From the NCBI GenBank assembly GCA_963816975.1, contig CAWFMD010000001.1, positions 186,001-250,000 on the forward strand: 64,000 bases of DNA, in the 5' to 3' direction. Source of the DNA: DASRIA01 sp963816975 (GTDB taxonomy: Bacteria > Actinomycetota > Thermoleophilia > Solirubrobacterales > JBBDJG01). The notes beneath the pieces are model-generated. The model saw only the letters and a list, made by a program, of their open reading frames with translations. It was not told where the DNA came from and searched no databases. The translations under genes were made by a program, and so were the position numbers. Below, piece by piece: positions 43,255-51,878 of the stretch; the stretch's first letter is position 1; every line of letters begins with the position of its first letter.

Positions 43255-44502
43255 ATGCAGGCGACCACGCAATCGATGACGAACGAGGCGGCATTCGAGT
43301 TGATCGGGTCCTACCTCTCACCCCACAAGTCCGAGGCATTCAAGGCGCTGGGGTTCGGGGCCGTCCAGGGCCGGCGCGCGGGCGTGCACATCTGGGACCT
43401 CGAGGGCAACTCCTTCATCAACTGCCGCAGCTCGGGCGGCGTTTTCAACTTCGGGCACCACCCGCAATTCGCGGTCGACGCGTTGAAGGCCGCACTCGAC
43501 GAGCACGACATGGGCGACTGGCTGCTCCCTTCGCTGCGCCGGGCGAGGGCAGCGGAGGCGCTGGCCGGGGTACTGCCCGCGGGGCTGCGCTACACGTTCT
43601 TCACCCCGTCGGGGGCGGAGGCGATCGAGGTGGCGTGCAAGCTCGCGCGTGGAGTTACCGGTAGGACCGGAATCGTGTGCGGCGAGCACGGTTACCACGG
43701 ACACGTCGGGTTTTCCCTCGCGATGGACGAGCACGAGTATTCACGGTGGTTCAAGCCGCTCGTGCCCGGCATCGCGAAGGTACCGTTCGGCGACATCGAG
43801 GCGATCGACCGCGCCGTGGGACACGACACGGCGGCCGTGTGCCTGGAAACGATCCAAGCGACCGCCGGGGTCGTGATTCCGCCGGAGGGCTATCTCGAGC
43901 ACGTACGCGCGCTGTGCGATGAGCGCGGGGCGTTGCTGATCCTGGACGAGGTGCAGGCCGGCCTCGGGCGCACGGGCCGTGTGTGGTCGTGCGAGCACTG
44001 GGGCGTCACGCCCGACCTGCTCGTGTCGGGCAAAGGCCTTGCGGCCGGCCTCTATCCGGTGTCGGCGTGCTCGTTCACCGCGCGCGTGGAAGAGTTCTTC
44101 GGCGAAGACCCGTTCTTTCACCCGTCGAGTTTCGGCGGATCCGAGCTCGCCGCGGCAATCGTGGAGGAGGTCGCAGCACGCGTGGCGGACAAGGGCTTCC
44201 TCGCCCACGTCATGCGCATGGGGGAGCGTTTCGGCGCCGGGTTCGAGGATCTTCGGCGGCGCCACCCCGCGCGGCTGGTCGGCTACCGCGCGAAGGGCCT
44301 GATGATGGCGCTCCAGACCCACTCGGATGAGCAGGGCATCGAGCTGGCGCGCCGCTCCATCCAAAACGGGGTTCTCGCGATCTTCGCAAACAACCGCCGC
44401 TCGGCGCTGCTCGTGATGCCGCCGCTCGTGATCTCCGAGGAGGAGGTCGACGAGGTGCTCGACAGGCTCGATGCCGCGCTGACCGGAATGGTCGGCGGCT
44501 GA
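43255..44502 (+). CDS. Class III aminotransferase (PLP)
   Basis: The 415-residue protein has the class III signature: GVHIWDLEGNSFINCRSSGG, FFTPSGAEAIEVACKLARG, LLILDEVQAGLGRTG and the PLP lysine K260 in LLVSGKGLAAGLYP. Relatives include ornithine, diaminobutyrate and glutamate-semialdehyde aminotransferases; the substrate cannot be assigned. The ATG is preceded by AGAGGAGG. The frame is also open upstream into the shifted PEP-binding gene, which is only a by-product of that frameshift. It is the last gene of the acyltransferase-flavoprotein run. Confidence 0.88.
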   Translation: MQATTQSMTNEAAFELIGSYLSPHKSEAFKALGFGAVQGRRAGVHIWDLEGNSFINCRSSGGVFNFGHHPQFAVDALKAALDEHDMGDWLLPSLRRARAAEALAGVLPAGLRYTFFTPSGAEAIEVACKLARGVTGRTGIVCGEHGYHGHVGFSLAMDEHEYSRWFKPLVPGIAKVPFGDIEAIDRAVGHDTAAVCLETIQATAGVVIPPEGYLEHVRALCDERGALLILDEVQAGLGRTGRVWSCEHWGVTPDLLVSGKGLAAGLYPVSACSFTARVEEFFGEDPFFHPSSFGGSELAAAIVEEVAARVADKGFLAHVMRMGERFGAGFEDLRRRHPARLVGYRAKGLMMALQTHSDEQGIELARRSIQNGVLAIFANNRRSALLVMPPLVISEEEVDEVLDRLDAALTGMVGG

Positions 44503-44535
44503 GGGAGGGAGCCGCTGCGATCGACGCCGGAGTCC

Positions 44536-44781
44536 CTAGGCCGGCGCGCGCTTGCGTGCCTGCCGCTTGTCGGCCGGCTTCTCCTGCTTCCGCACCGTTG
44601 CGTCGGGGCCCGGGAAGAAGATGGACTCGTGCTCGTCGTCCGCCCATCGCACGCGGTAGTGCTCGTTGCCGGTGGTGCCGAGCACCTCTATGACCAGCGC
44701 ATGGCGAGGTGGTTGCCCTTGCACGTGACCGTGAACCTCGATCCAGTCTCCGGCGCGGGCGACTTCCTTCTGCGGCGACAT
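44536..44781 (-). CDS. DUF1918 protein
   Basis: The 81-residue protein matches DUF1918: AGDWIEVHGHVQGQPPRHALVI with the conserved RxGxVxEVLG-like block and HYRVRWADDEHESIFFPG. The family has an SH3-like fold and unknown function. M. tuberculosis Rv0569 and Rv2302 belong to it, and Rv0569 is in the DosR regulon. The C-terminus is a basic tail. It is the last gene of the minus-strand run with the stress proteins and the P-type ATPase. Confidence 0.9.
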   Translation of the reverse strand: MSPQKEVARAGDWIEVHGHVQGQPPRHALVIEVLGTTGNEHYRVRWADDEHESIFFPGPDATVRKQEKPADKRQARKRAPA

Positions 44782-44909
44782 ACTTTTGCTCCTCTCGTTC
44801 GGCGCGCAGCCTCAGGCGTGCGACTGGCGGGTCGGGATTCGATGATCGTCCCCGCGGGAGGCCGCCGGTTCATCAGTGCTGGACGCGGATCGCGCTCCGT
44901 CCTTTCTAC

Positions 44910-45410
44910 CTAGAGGCCCCGTGCGCGTCCCATTCCCGAGGGGCGGTGCTCGTCGGCCGGGGGGATCACAAGCACGGGTCGCCCGCAGTGGTGGGCGACG
45001 CCGCTCGACACGCTTCCCAGGAGGAACGAGCCCACCGGCGAGAACTTGCGCGGGCCGAGCACGACCGCCCGTGCGTCCTGCTCCTCGGCAAGCTGGACGA
45101 TGTGCGGCCAGATACCGTCGTTGCTCCTGACGCACAGCGCCTCCGCGTCGAAGCCGGCGCTTCGCGCGAGCGCGGCGCCTTCATCGGCGAGGCGCTGCGC
45201 CGCCTCGGCGCCGGCCGAGTCGAGCTCGGCCGCCTGCTCCACGAGCGGGCCGGGCGAGTGGATCAGCGGGTTTCGCAGCATCAGCGCCGAAACCGGCTCC
45301 CAGACATGGACGACGAGCGCCGTCCCCCCACCGAGCAGGCCGGCCGCTTCTGCGATCGCCCGCCGCGCGCCGTCGGATCCGTCGAAGCAAAGGAGCACAG
45401 GACCTGTCAA
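44910..45410 (-). CDS. Universal stress protein, single domain
   Basis: The 166-residue protein has one UspA domain: VLLCFDGSDGARRAIAEAAG, a long variable loop after LVVHVWEPVS, and the loop VVLGPRKFSPVGSFLLGSVS near the end. The start is a TTG at 45410 (TTGA overlapping the ATPase stop), five bases after GAAGGAG; no ATG is suitably placed. Start and stop are translationally coupled to the P-type ATPase gene. Confidence 0.83.
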   Translation of the reverse strand: MTGPVLLCFDGSDGARRAIAEAAGLLGGGTALVVHVWEPVSALMLRNPLIHSPGPLVEQAAELDSAGAEAAQRLADEGAALARSAGFDAEALCVRSNDGIWPHIVQLAEEQDARAVVLGPRKFSPVGSFLLGSVSSGVAHHCGRPVLVIPPADEHRPSGMGRARGL

Positions 45411-47872
45411 GTCTTCTCCTTCCGGTCGAGATCGTCCGATCCACCGCTCGCGGGCGCCGGCGGAAAGCCGCTCGCCAGCAGGCCGGCGACGGCGATCGCG
45501 CTGCCCAGTATGGCGGTGAGGAGGATCGGCGCGCTCGGAACCGCAAGCTCGAAGAAGGTGCGCGAGGCGGGGAGGGCCAGCGCGAGGCCGAACAGCATGG
45601 CGAGCCCCCCGCACAGCAGGGCGACAGGCGTCCGGCGGCGGCGCGCCGAGCCCTCCAGCGCGAGCACCAGGGACAGGCCGACCAGCACCAGCGCGGTGGC
45701 GGCCACCGTGCGCGACTCGCGCAGCGACAGCTCGAGCGCGTTGAGCGCGAACTGGTAGCTCGCGACGACCGCTACTCCCGCCCCGACCCCCGCCGGGACC
45801 GCGAAGCGCCCCAACTCGCGCAGGAACGCGGTCGGGCGCCATGCGCCGCTGCTGGGGGCGAGGGCAAGGAAGAAGGTCGGGATGCCGATCGTGAGCGTCG
45901 CCGCCAGGCTGAAATGGCGCGGCAGCAGCGGGTAGGCCGTCGCAGTCGTGCCGATCGTGAGGATCAAGAACGCTGCGAAGACGGACTTGCTCACATACAG
46001 CTTTGCGACGCGCTGGAGGTTGCGCAGGATCTGGCGGCCCTCCTTCACCATCGGCGGCACGGCGTCGAAGCCTCCCTGCACGAGCACGACGTCGGCGACG
46101 CTCTTGGCCATCTGCACCCCGCTGCCCTGGGCGATCGCCAGGCGGGCCGCCTTCAATGCGGGCACGTCGTTGACACCGTCGCCCACCATCACGACGAACC
46201 GTCCCGCGTCGCGCAGCGCACGCACGCACGCGCTCTTCTGGCTCGGCGAGAGACGTCCGATCACCGTCGCCTCGACGGCCATCCTGCGCAGTTGTGGCGA
46301 GTCCTCCCCGATGTGGGATGCGTCGACGGGCGGGCCCGTCAGCTTCATGCCGGCATCCTCCGCGATGGCTGCGACCGTGGCCGGATTGTCACCGGAGAAG
46401 ACCTTCAGCTGCACCCCCTGGTCGAGGAAGTAGCCGACGGTCTCCCGTGTCTCGGGCCGCAGCGGCTCGGTCAGCACCGCGACGCCGAGCAGCTCGGTGC
46501 GCGGTGGAGCGTCCGAGGTCGGGTCGTGGTTCGGGTCGAGCGCGCCTTGGGCTCTCCCGAATGCGACGACGCGGCGCCCGGCGCGCTGCTCGGCGGCCAC
46601 GCGCTCGCCGAGCCCGTCCAGCGCGAACAGCTCGGGCGCGCCGAGCACATATCCGATCGCGCCGAGCTGCATCGCGCTCCAGCGCCGGCGCGAGGAGAAC
46701 GGGATCTCCATCACCGGCGCCTCGGGCTCGGCGGGGCGGGCCCGCGCGAGCGCGCGCACGGTCTCGTTGGGTGAGGTGGTCGAGGCCGCGTAGCGGCCCA
46801 GCAACACTCCAACTGTCTGCGGGTCGGCGTGCGCAGCGGGCAGCAGGTCCACCAGGGCCAACCCGCTCTCGGTGAGGGTCCCGGTCTTGTCGAAGCACAC
46901 GACGTCTGCGGATGCGATCGACTCGATCGAGTTGAGCCGTTGCACGAGCGCGCCACGGCGCGTCATGCGCAGCGCGCCGACCGCGAAAGTGAGGCTCATC
47001 AGCAGGATCAGCCCTTCGGGAACGAGGCTCACGACAGCGGCAGTCGCGGTGGTGACGGCTTCCTCCGTCGGCGTCTCGCGCGCCCACAGGGAGTAGCCGA
47101 GGATCGCCGCCAGCGGCAGCATCACGGCCACCAGCATCATCAGCAGCCGGTTGAAGGCGCGCTCCAGCGGGGAGCGCAGGCGCTCGTACACCCGCGCGTC
47201 CGCCGCGAGGCGCTCGGCGTAGCTTTCGGGACCGACCGCCTCTACCTCATACAGGCCGGTGCCTTCCACCGCGAAGGAGCCCGACCGGACGGCCTCACCG
47301 TCCGTCCGCGCGACGGCGTGGGACTCGCCCGTGAGGATGGACTCGTCGAGCATCAGTCCCACGTCCTGCACCACATGTCCGTCCGCGACGACCTGATCGC
47401 CGCTTTGGAGCCGTACGAGATCCCCGGCGACCACGCCCGCGATCTCGAGGTCGCGCTCCGTGCCCGCGCGAATCACGCGGGCCGTGGGCGTCACGAGCGC
47501 CGCCAGCCGGTCCAGCGCGCGCTTCGCGCGCGCCTCCTGGGTCACGCCGATGGTGGTGTTGACGACGAGCACGCCGAGGAAGAGCGCATCGCGCCAGTCG
47601 CCGAACGCGAGCGTCAGCGCTCCGAAGACGGCCAGGATCGCGTTGAACACCGTGAAGACGTTGCCCGCCACGATGCTCGCGTAGGAGCGGCTCGCGCTGG
47701 GCGGCTTGAACGGAGCCCGCGCGGCAAGCCGGTGCGCGGCCTCGGCCTCGGAGAGGCCACGCCGCGGCTGGTGATGGGTTACCGCTTGGCCGAGCTCGAC
47801 CGGGTCACCTTGGTCGTGTCTGGCGGGCACCGGCTCCACCGCGGCCGGCTCGCGGCGGTGATTGTGGAGCAT
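45407..47872 (-). CDS. P-type cation-transporting ATPase (CtpF-like)
   Basis: The 821-residue protein has all P-type ATPase parts. TGES is in the actuator domain (DESILTGESHAV). The phosphorylated D328 is in CFDKTGTLTESG, and the hinge motif is MVGDGVNDVPALK. Membrane helix M4 has PEGLILL. Ten or so membrane segments are visible. It has no heavy-metal-binding CXXC and no CPC motif, so a heavy-metal P1B pump is unlikely; calcium, magnesium or manganese are possible. In M. tuberculosis ctpF (Rv1997) is a DosR-regulon gene next to a universal stress gene, as here. The start ATG lies 68 bp inside the preceding stress gene. Confidence 0.88.
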   Translation of the reverse strand: MLHNHRREPAAVEPVPARHDQGDPVELGQAVTHHQPRRGLSEAEAAHRLAARAPFKPPSASRSYASIVAGNVFTVFNAILAVFGALTLAFGDWRDALFLGVLVVNTTIGVTQEARAKRALDRLAALVTPTARVIRAGTERDLEIAGVVAGDLVRLQSGDQVVADGHVVQDVGLMLDESILTGESHAVARTDGEAVRSGSFAVEGTGLYEVEAVGPESYAERLAADARVYERLRSPLERAFNRLLMMLVAVMLPLAAILGYSLWARETPTEEAVTTATAAVVSLVPEGLILLMSLTFAVGALRMTRRGALVQRLNSIESIASADVVCFDKTGTLTESGLALVDLLPAAHADPQTVGVLLGRYAASTTSPNETVRALARARPAEPEAPVMEIPFSSRRRWSAMQLGAIGYVLGAPELFALDGLGERVAAEQRAGRRVVAFGRAQGALDPNHDPTSDAPPRTELLGVAVLTEPLRPETRETVGYFLDQGVQLKVFSGDNPATVAAIAEDAGMKLTGPPVDASHIGEDSPQLRRMAVEATVIGRLSPSQKSACVRALRDAGRFVVMVGDGVNDVPALKAARLAIAQGSGVQMAKSVADVVLVQGGFDAVPPMVKEGRQILRNLQRVAKLYVSKSVFAAFLILTIGTTATAYPLLPRHFSLAATLTIGIPTFFLALAPSSGAWRPTAFLRELGRFAVPAGVGAGVAVVASYQFALNALELSLRESRTVAATALVLVGLSLVLALEGSARRRRTPVALLCGGLAMLFGLALALPASRTFFELAVPSAPILLTAILGSAIAVAGLLASGFPPAPASGGSDDLDRKEKT

Positions 47873-48794
47873 CGGGGGCGCGCGGGACGACGAGGATGCT
47901 CGTGGGACTCGAACGTACGAGCCCCGTGGAGACGCCGCCGAGCAGGACGCGCCCGACCGGGCCGTACTGGCGGGAGCCGACCACCAGCAGGTCGAGGCCG
48001 TTCTCCGCGGCGCTCGTCAGTGCCTCGTGAGCCGAGCCTTCCAGCACGTAGTGCTGCACCTCGACGCCCGGTTCGATCGATGCCGCGGCCTCCTCGAGCT
48101 CGCGCTCCAGCCGCGCGCGCTCGAGCCCGGCGCGCTCGTCGCGGCTCATGTCGACCGGGTCGAAGCCCACGGGGGCCGGGTCGACACCGAAGATCAGCTC
48201 TGCCTCGTGCACCGTCAAGAGGCGCAGGTGAGCTCCCGCACCGCGTGCCAGGAACTCGGCGTGGCGCAGCGCGAGCCACGATTCGCGCGAGCCGTCGAAG
48301 CCGCACCCGATCACACCCAGCCGGGGATCGGAGCGCTCGCGAAGACCGGCGGGCGCCACGGCCACCGGGCAGGGCGAGCCGTGCAGGAGGCGCTCCGCGA
48401 CCGAACCGGCCAGCACGCGGCCGATCGGGCCACGATGGCTGGAACCCACGACCAGCGCTCCGGCCTGCTCCGACTCGGCCAGCTCGTGCAGGCCCTGTGC
48501 GGCCGAGCGCGCGCCCAAGACCTGGGTGCGGACGCCCTCGCTTTGGGGGGCGGCGTCGGCGAGCATCTGCGCCGCCGTCCGGCTCATCGCCTGCTCGCGG
48601 CCGGCGGTCCCCGGTACGTAGGGAAACTCGCGCGGAACCACCGCGGCCACCAGCAGCTCGGCGCCGGTGACACCTGCCATCAGCCGGGCGAGCGCGAGCC
48701 CGTCGCGAGCGCGGTCGCTGCCGTCGTATCCGGCGACCAACCGAGCGTAACGCAGGGTTGGAGTGTCGCCCGTGGGCGTCGTAGCCGCGGCCAT
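47805..48794 (-). CDS. Universal stress protein, tandem UspA domains
   Basis: The 329-residue protein has two UspA domains. Both have intact ATP-binding loops: VVGSSHRGPIGRVLAGSVAE and VVGSRQYGPVGRVLLGGVST. It opens ARLVAGYDGSDRARDGLAL. It is the first gene of the stress-ATPase-stress run and has the two palindromic candidate operators upstream. In M. tuberculosis Rv2005c (a stress protein) sits next to Rv2004c, the same pair as this gene and the one starting at 50524. Confidence 0.9.
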   Translation of the reverse strand: MAAATTPTGDTPTLRYARLVAGYDGSDRARDGLALARLMAGVTGAELLVAAVVPREFPYVPGTAGREQAMSRTAAQMLADAAPQSEGVRTQVLGARSAAQGLHELAESEQAGALVVGSSHRGPIGRVLAGSVAERLLHGSPCPVAVAPAGLRERSDPRLGVIGCGFDGSRESWLALRHAEFLARGAGAHLRLLTVHEAELIFGVDPAPVGFDPVDMSRDERAGLERARLERELEEAAASIEPGVEVQHYVLEGSAHEALTSAAENGLDLLVVGSRQYGPVGRVLLGGVSTGLVRSSPTSILVVPRAPDAPQSPPRAGRGGAGARQTRPR

Positions 48795-48809
48795 GAGGCA
48801 GACTACGCA

Positions 48810-48823
48810 GGACCGCTCGGTCC
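48810..48823. promoter_or_regulatory. Perfect 14-bp palindrome upstream of universal stress gene
   Basis: GGACCGCTCGGTCC lies 16-29 bp before the start of the tandem stress gene at 48794. From memory it resembles the Streptomyces OsdR (DosR homologue) motif GGGCCGATCGGCCC. A near-copy with the same spacing precedes another stress gene at 29580. Confidence 0.45.
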
Positions 48824-48850
48824 CGATAAGCGGCCTTGTCCGTGGATCTG

Positions 48851-48868
48851 TTGGGTACTAGTCCGCAA
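48851..48868. promoter_or_regulatory. 18-bp near-palindrome, second candidate operator
   Basis: TTGGGTACTAGTCCGCAA is palindromic at 14 of 18 positions around ACTAGT. It resembles the DosR consensus (TTSGGGACTWWAGTCCCSAA) except that the central two bases are missing. It lies 57-74 bp before the stress gene start, within the 89-bp gap behind the Rv2004c-like gene, a usual distance for an activator. Confidence 0.4.
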
Positions 48869-48883
48869 CGCGTCCCGCGATGC

Positions 48884-50524
48884 TCAGCGGTCCAGCGCCG
48901 CGCTGACGAACCGGTCGGCGTCGTCGAGGCAGGTCTCCACTGCTCCATCCGTACGCAGGACGTGCAGGTCCGCGCCGGTCACGTCTTCGAGCGGCTCGCG
49001 CGACTCCAGCTGGGCGGCGATCACCGGCCAGGTGGCATCCGAGCCGTGCTCGGCGCCCTGCTCGCGCGCCGCGCCGCGCCGCGCCAGCACCTCGCGGGGC
49101 GCGGTGCACTCGATCCACAGCACCCGTGCCCCCGAGCGCTCCAGCCGCGCGGCCAGTGTCGTCCTGTGGCGGCGCACCGAGAACGTCGCATCGACGATCG
49201 CACCGCCGTGCGAGGCAACGCTTGCGGCGGCACGCTCGGCCAGCTCCCCGTATGTTTGGGCGGTGTGCTCGGCGTCGTAGACTCCGGGCGGCGCACGTTC
49301 CTCGGATCGCACGCCGGCCAGCTCCTTCCGGACGAGGTCGGAGTTCAGGTGCGGCAGGCCGCTGCGGCTCGCGAGAGCCGCGGCCAGTGTCGACTTGCCC
49401 GAGCCACCGACGCCGCACATCACCAGCACCAGCGGCAGCCTCGAGCGCCACGCGAGACGCTGGGCCAGACCGAACAGGGCTTGCGCGCGGGTCACGAGGT
49501 CGGTGCGCCGCGGATCCTCCGCGGCGAGCTGGCGGATTCGCAGCGCGGTCACCTTCGCCCGCACCCAGGCCCGGTAGCACGCATAGAACGGCAGCAGCGC
49601 GCCCAGGTCCGCGTCGCCCGTCCGCTCGGCATAGGTGCACGCCACGCCCGCTGCCAGCTCGGGCGCGCCGAGCCGCTCGAGGTCCATGGTCAGGAAAGCG
49701 AGATCGGCGAGCACGTCGATTCGCCGCAGCCGATCGTCGAACTCGACGCAGTCCACGACCGTCAGGCCGTCGCGCTCGACGAGGATGTGTTCCGCCCGCA
49801 GATCGCCGTGGACGTCGCGCACCATGCCGCCGTCCGCCCGCCGCTCGAGCAGGTTGCGGTGCGCGCTGAGGAAGGCGTCCGAGAACCGCCGCACGGAAGC
49901 GTGGGTGAGCCGGTCCAAGAGCACGCCGACCTCGGGCTCGGTAGTCGCGAAGTTCTCGGCGAGCCGCTCGGCGACGTATGCGGGCGACCAGTAGCCGGCA
50001 GGCGCGCGCGGCGCTGACATGTGCAGGCCTGCCACCAACTCGCCGATCCGGTCGGCCAGCCGCGCGTCTGCTGCGCCCCGCTCGACGAGGCGCTCGAGCG
50101 TCGCGGCCTCGTCGAGCCGGCGCATCACGATCGCGTACTCGAGCGCGGCCGGATCCTCGGCATCCGTCAGCATCAGCTTGCCGCCGCGGTCTGCGACCCC
50201 CCGCACGCCGAGGTAGACGCTGGGCGCAAAGCGCCTGTTGAGCCGCACCTCCTCCTCGCAGAAGCGCCGCCGCAGGGCGAGTGTCGAGTAGTCGAGGAAC
50301 GGCATGCGCACCGGCTTCTTGAGCTTGTAGGCGCGATCGCCCGCGAGGAACACGATCGACACGTGGGTCTCGCGCACCTCGACCCGCCCGGTGTGCGAGA
50401 AGAAGGATGGGTCATGCATCGCGGCCACGACGCGCGCGAAAGATCCGTAGATCCCACGGTGGTCGGACCGGCGTCCGCCCGGATCCTCCGGAGGCGCAGG
50501 CGCGCTACGTTCGACGTCGGCCAT
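48884..50524 (-). CDS. Bifunctional phosphotransferase-like/AAA ATPase protein (Rv2004c-like)
   Basis: The 546-residue protein has an N-terminal aminoglycoside-phosphotransferase-like half and a C-terminal P-loop ATPase half. In the first half are the kinase-type Lys in YKLKKPVRMPFLDYS, the catalytic loop VHGDLRAEHILVE and the metal-binding VVDCVEFDDRLRRID. The second half has Walker A CGVGGSGKSTLAAAL near residue 375. M. tuberculosis Rv2004c, a DosR-regulon gene, has this fused layout. Its activity is unknown. The start ATG at 50524 gives the usual length; the frame is open further upstream but into the opposite promoter region. Confidence 0.86.
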   Translation of the reverse strand: MADVERSAPAPPEDPGGRRSDHRGIYGSFARVVAAMHDPSFFSHTGRVEVRETHVSIVFLAGDRAYKLKKPVRMPFLDYSTLALRRRFCEEEVRLNRRFAPSVYLGVRGVADRGGKLMLTDAEDPAALEYAIVMRRLDEAATLERLVERGAADARLADRIGELVAGLHMSAPRAPAGYWSPAYVAERLAENFATTEPEVGVLLDRLTHASVRRFSDAFLSAHRNLLERRADGGMVRDVHGDLRAEHILVERDGLTVVDCVEFDDRLRRIDVLADLAFLTMDLERLGAPELAAGVACTYAERTGDADLGALLPFYACYRAWVRAKVTALRIRQLAAEDPRRTDLVTRAQALFGLAQRLAWRSRLPLVLVMCGVGGSGKSTLAAALASRSGLPHLNSDLVRKELAGVRSEERAPPGVYDAEHTAQTYGELAERAAASVASHGGAIVDATFSVRRHRTTLAARLERSGARVLWIECTAPREVLARRGAAREQGAEHGSDATWPVIAAQLESREPLEDVTGADLHVLRTDGAVETCLDDADRFVSAALDR

Positions 50525-50554
50525 GTCACCGAAGCAAATCACGCGCCGCAGGCT

Positions 50555-50575
50555 GCACACCCCGTCGGGGGGTGC
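50555..50575. promoter_or_regulatory. Imperfect palindrome in divergent promoter region
   Basis: Arms GCACACCCCG and CGGGGGGTGC are separated by one base, with one mismatch. They lie between the divergent Rv2004c-like and NarL-type regulator genes (50525-50648). It could be the regulator's own operator, allowing control of both genes. Confidence 0.4.
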
Positions 50576-50648
50576 TCGCACGCAGCGCGGCGGCCGCCTC
50601 GAGGGCGCGATCGCCGCGGCTGCACGCCGGCGCGTTAGGCTCCGCGGC

Positions 50649-51305
50649 GTGAATGATCGGCCCGCCGAGGAATCAGGCCCCATCAGGATCGTGATCGCGG
50701 ACGACCACGCCGTGGTGCGCAGCGGGCTGCGCATGTTGCTCGACTCGGAGGCCGGCTTCGAAGTGGTTGCGGAGGCCGGCGACGTGGACGCTGCGCGGCG
50801 CTACGTCCGTGGTCACCACCCCTCGGTGCTGGTACTCGATCTCAACATGCCGGGCGAATCGAGCCTGGAGGCGATCCCGGGCCTGCGAGAGGAGTTTCCG
50901 GAGACCCAGATCGTGGTGCTCACGATGCAGGACGATCCGGCCTTCGCGCGCGAGGCGATGCGCGCCGGAGCGCTCGGTTACGTGTTGAAGGAGGCCGCCG
51001 ATGCCGAGCTCGTCGAGGCCGTGCGCAGCGCGGCCGACGAGCGCACGTACCTGCACCCACCGCTGGGCGCGCGGCTGGCGGCCGAGCCCGAGCGCAGCGG
51101 TCCGCGCAGCGACCTCAGCGACCGCGAGATCGAGGTGCTGCGGTTGATCTCGCTCGGTCACACCAACAGCGAGATCGCGCAACAGCTCTTTCTGAGCGTG
51201 CGGACCGTCGAGTCACACCGCGCGCACATCCAGCAGAAGCTGGGCCTGTCGACCCGCGCCGAGCTGGTGAAGTACGCGCTCGAGCACAAGCTGCTGGAAG
51301 CCTGA
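50649..51305 (+). CDS. NarL/DosR-type response regulator
   Basis: The 218-residue protein has a receiver domain (IRIVIADDHAVVRSGLRMLL; phospho-acceptor in VLVLDLNMPG; GYVLKEAAD) and a LuxR-type C-terminal HTH (LSDREIEVLRLISLGHTNSEI, VRTVESHRAHIQQKLG). The GTG at 50649 gives the normal family length. The kinase gene lies 0.6 kb away on the other strand, separated by the CBS-domain gene, so it is probably the partner regulator of the GAF kinase rather than an orphan. Its operator may be the palindromes listed for the neighbouring promoters. Confidence 0.92.
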   Translation: MNDRPAEESGPIRIVIADDHAVVRSGLRMLLDSEAGFEVVAEAGDVDAARRYVRGHHPSVLVLDLNMPGESSLEAIPGLREEFPETQIVVLTMQDDPAFAREAMRAGALGYVLKEAADAELVEAVRSAADERTYLHPPLGARLAAEPERSGPRSDLSDREIEVLRLISLGHTNSEIAQQLFLSVRTVESHRAHIQQKLGLSTRAELVKYALEHKLLEA

Positions 51306-51322
51306 GCCTGGGCGTCGCCGGG

Positions 51323-51341
51323 GTCCGTGACGACTACGGAC
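51323..51341. promoter_or_regulatory. Inverted repeat upstream of CBS-domain gene
   Basis: GTCCGT and ACGGAC are separated by seven bases, about 88-106 bp upstream of the CBS-domain gene and just after the regulator gene stop. It could be an operator or a small hairpin in the transcript. Confidence 0.3.
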
Positions 51342-51428
51342 TCGGCGGGCGGCTATGTGCCGATGCCCGGCGGCCGCGCAGCTCGTAGCGTCGCTGCACG
51401 ACTTGCACGAGCATGAGGAGGTACCGAC

Positions 51429-51878
51429 ATGAGCTCGATCGAACGGGTCGAGGGCAGCTACACGACTCCGTCGCTGGAGCATGCGCTGGTGTCCGATGCG
51501 ATGCGGTCGGAGGTGCTCACGTGTCCGCCCGACGCATCCCTGCGCACCATCGCCCGCATGATGGTCGTCGAGCACGTTCACTGCATGGTGGTCTCGGACG
51601 ACGACGAGCGAGGTGGAGGGACGGCGACCTGGGGCATCGTCACGGACATGGATCTGATGCGGGCCGCGCGGGAGGACATCGACGAGCGCACTGCATCGTG
51701 GGCCGCCGCCTCGGAGTTCCTGTCCGTCGCCCCGGACGAGCCGCTGATCCGCGCGATGCAGCTGATGCTCGAGCACGACGTGACGCATCTCGTTGTCGTG
51801 GACCCGGGGGGTGAGAAGGCCGTCGGGGTGCTGTCGACCCTCGACGTCGCCGGCGTCCTGGCCTGGGGCCTTGCCTAA
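51429..51878 (+). CDS. Tandem CBS-domain protein (Hrp1-like)
   Basis: The 149-residue protein is made of two CBS domains (about residues 18-80 and 84-148), seen as SDAMRSEVLTCPPDASLRTIA, GIVTDMDLMR, FLSVAPDEPLIRAMQLML and VLSTLDVAGVL. CBS pairs bind adenosyl nucleotides and report energy status. M. tuberculosis Hrp1 (Rv2626c) is such a two-CBS protein and a strongly DosR-induced gene. The ATG follows GAGGAGG. Its end overlaps that of the convergent kinase gene by 4 bp. Confidence 0.88.
   Translation: MSSIERVEGSYTTPSLEHALVSDAMRSEVLTCPPDASLRTIARMMVVEHVHCMVVSDDDERGGGTATWGIVTDMDLMRAAREDIDERTASWAAASEFLSVAPDEPLIRAMQLMLEHDVTHLVVVDPGGEKAVGVLSTLDVAGVLAWGLA

Noticed and set aside
40579..44502. Apparent 1307-residue fusion of a PEP-binding enzyme with an aminotransferase
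   Set aside because: The join is nonsense between about 42874 and 43254, where the true phosphohistidine domain lies in another frame. The aminotransferase has its own ribosome-binding site and ATG.
45407..47872. Heavy-metal (copper or zinc) identity of the P-type ATPase
   Set aside because: No CXXC domain and no CPC or SPC membrane motif; helix M4 carries PEGL instead.
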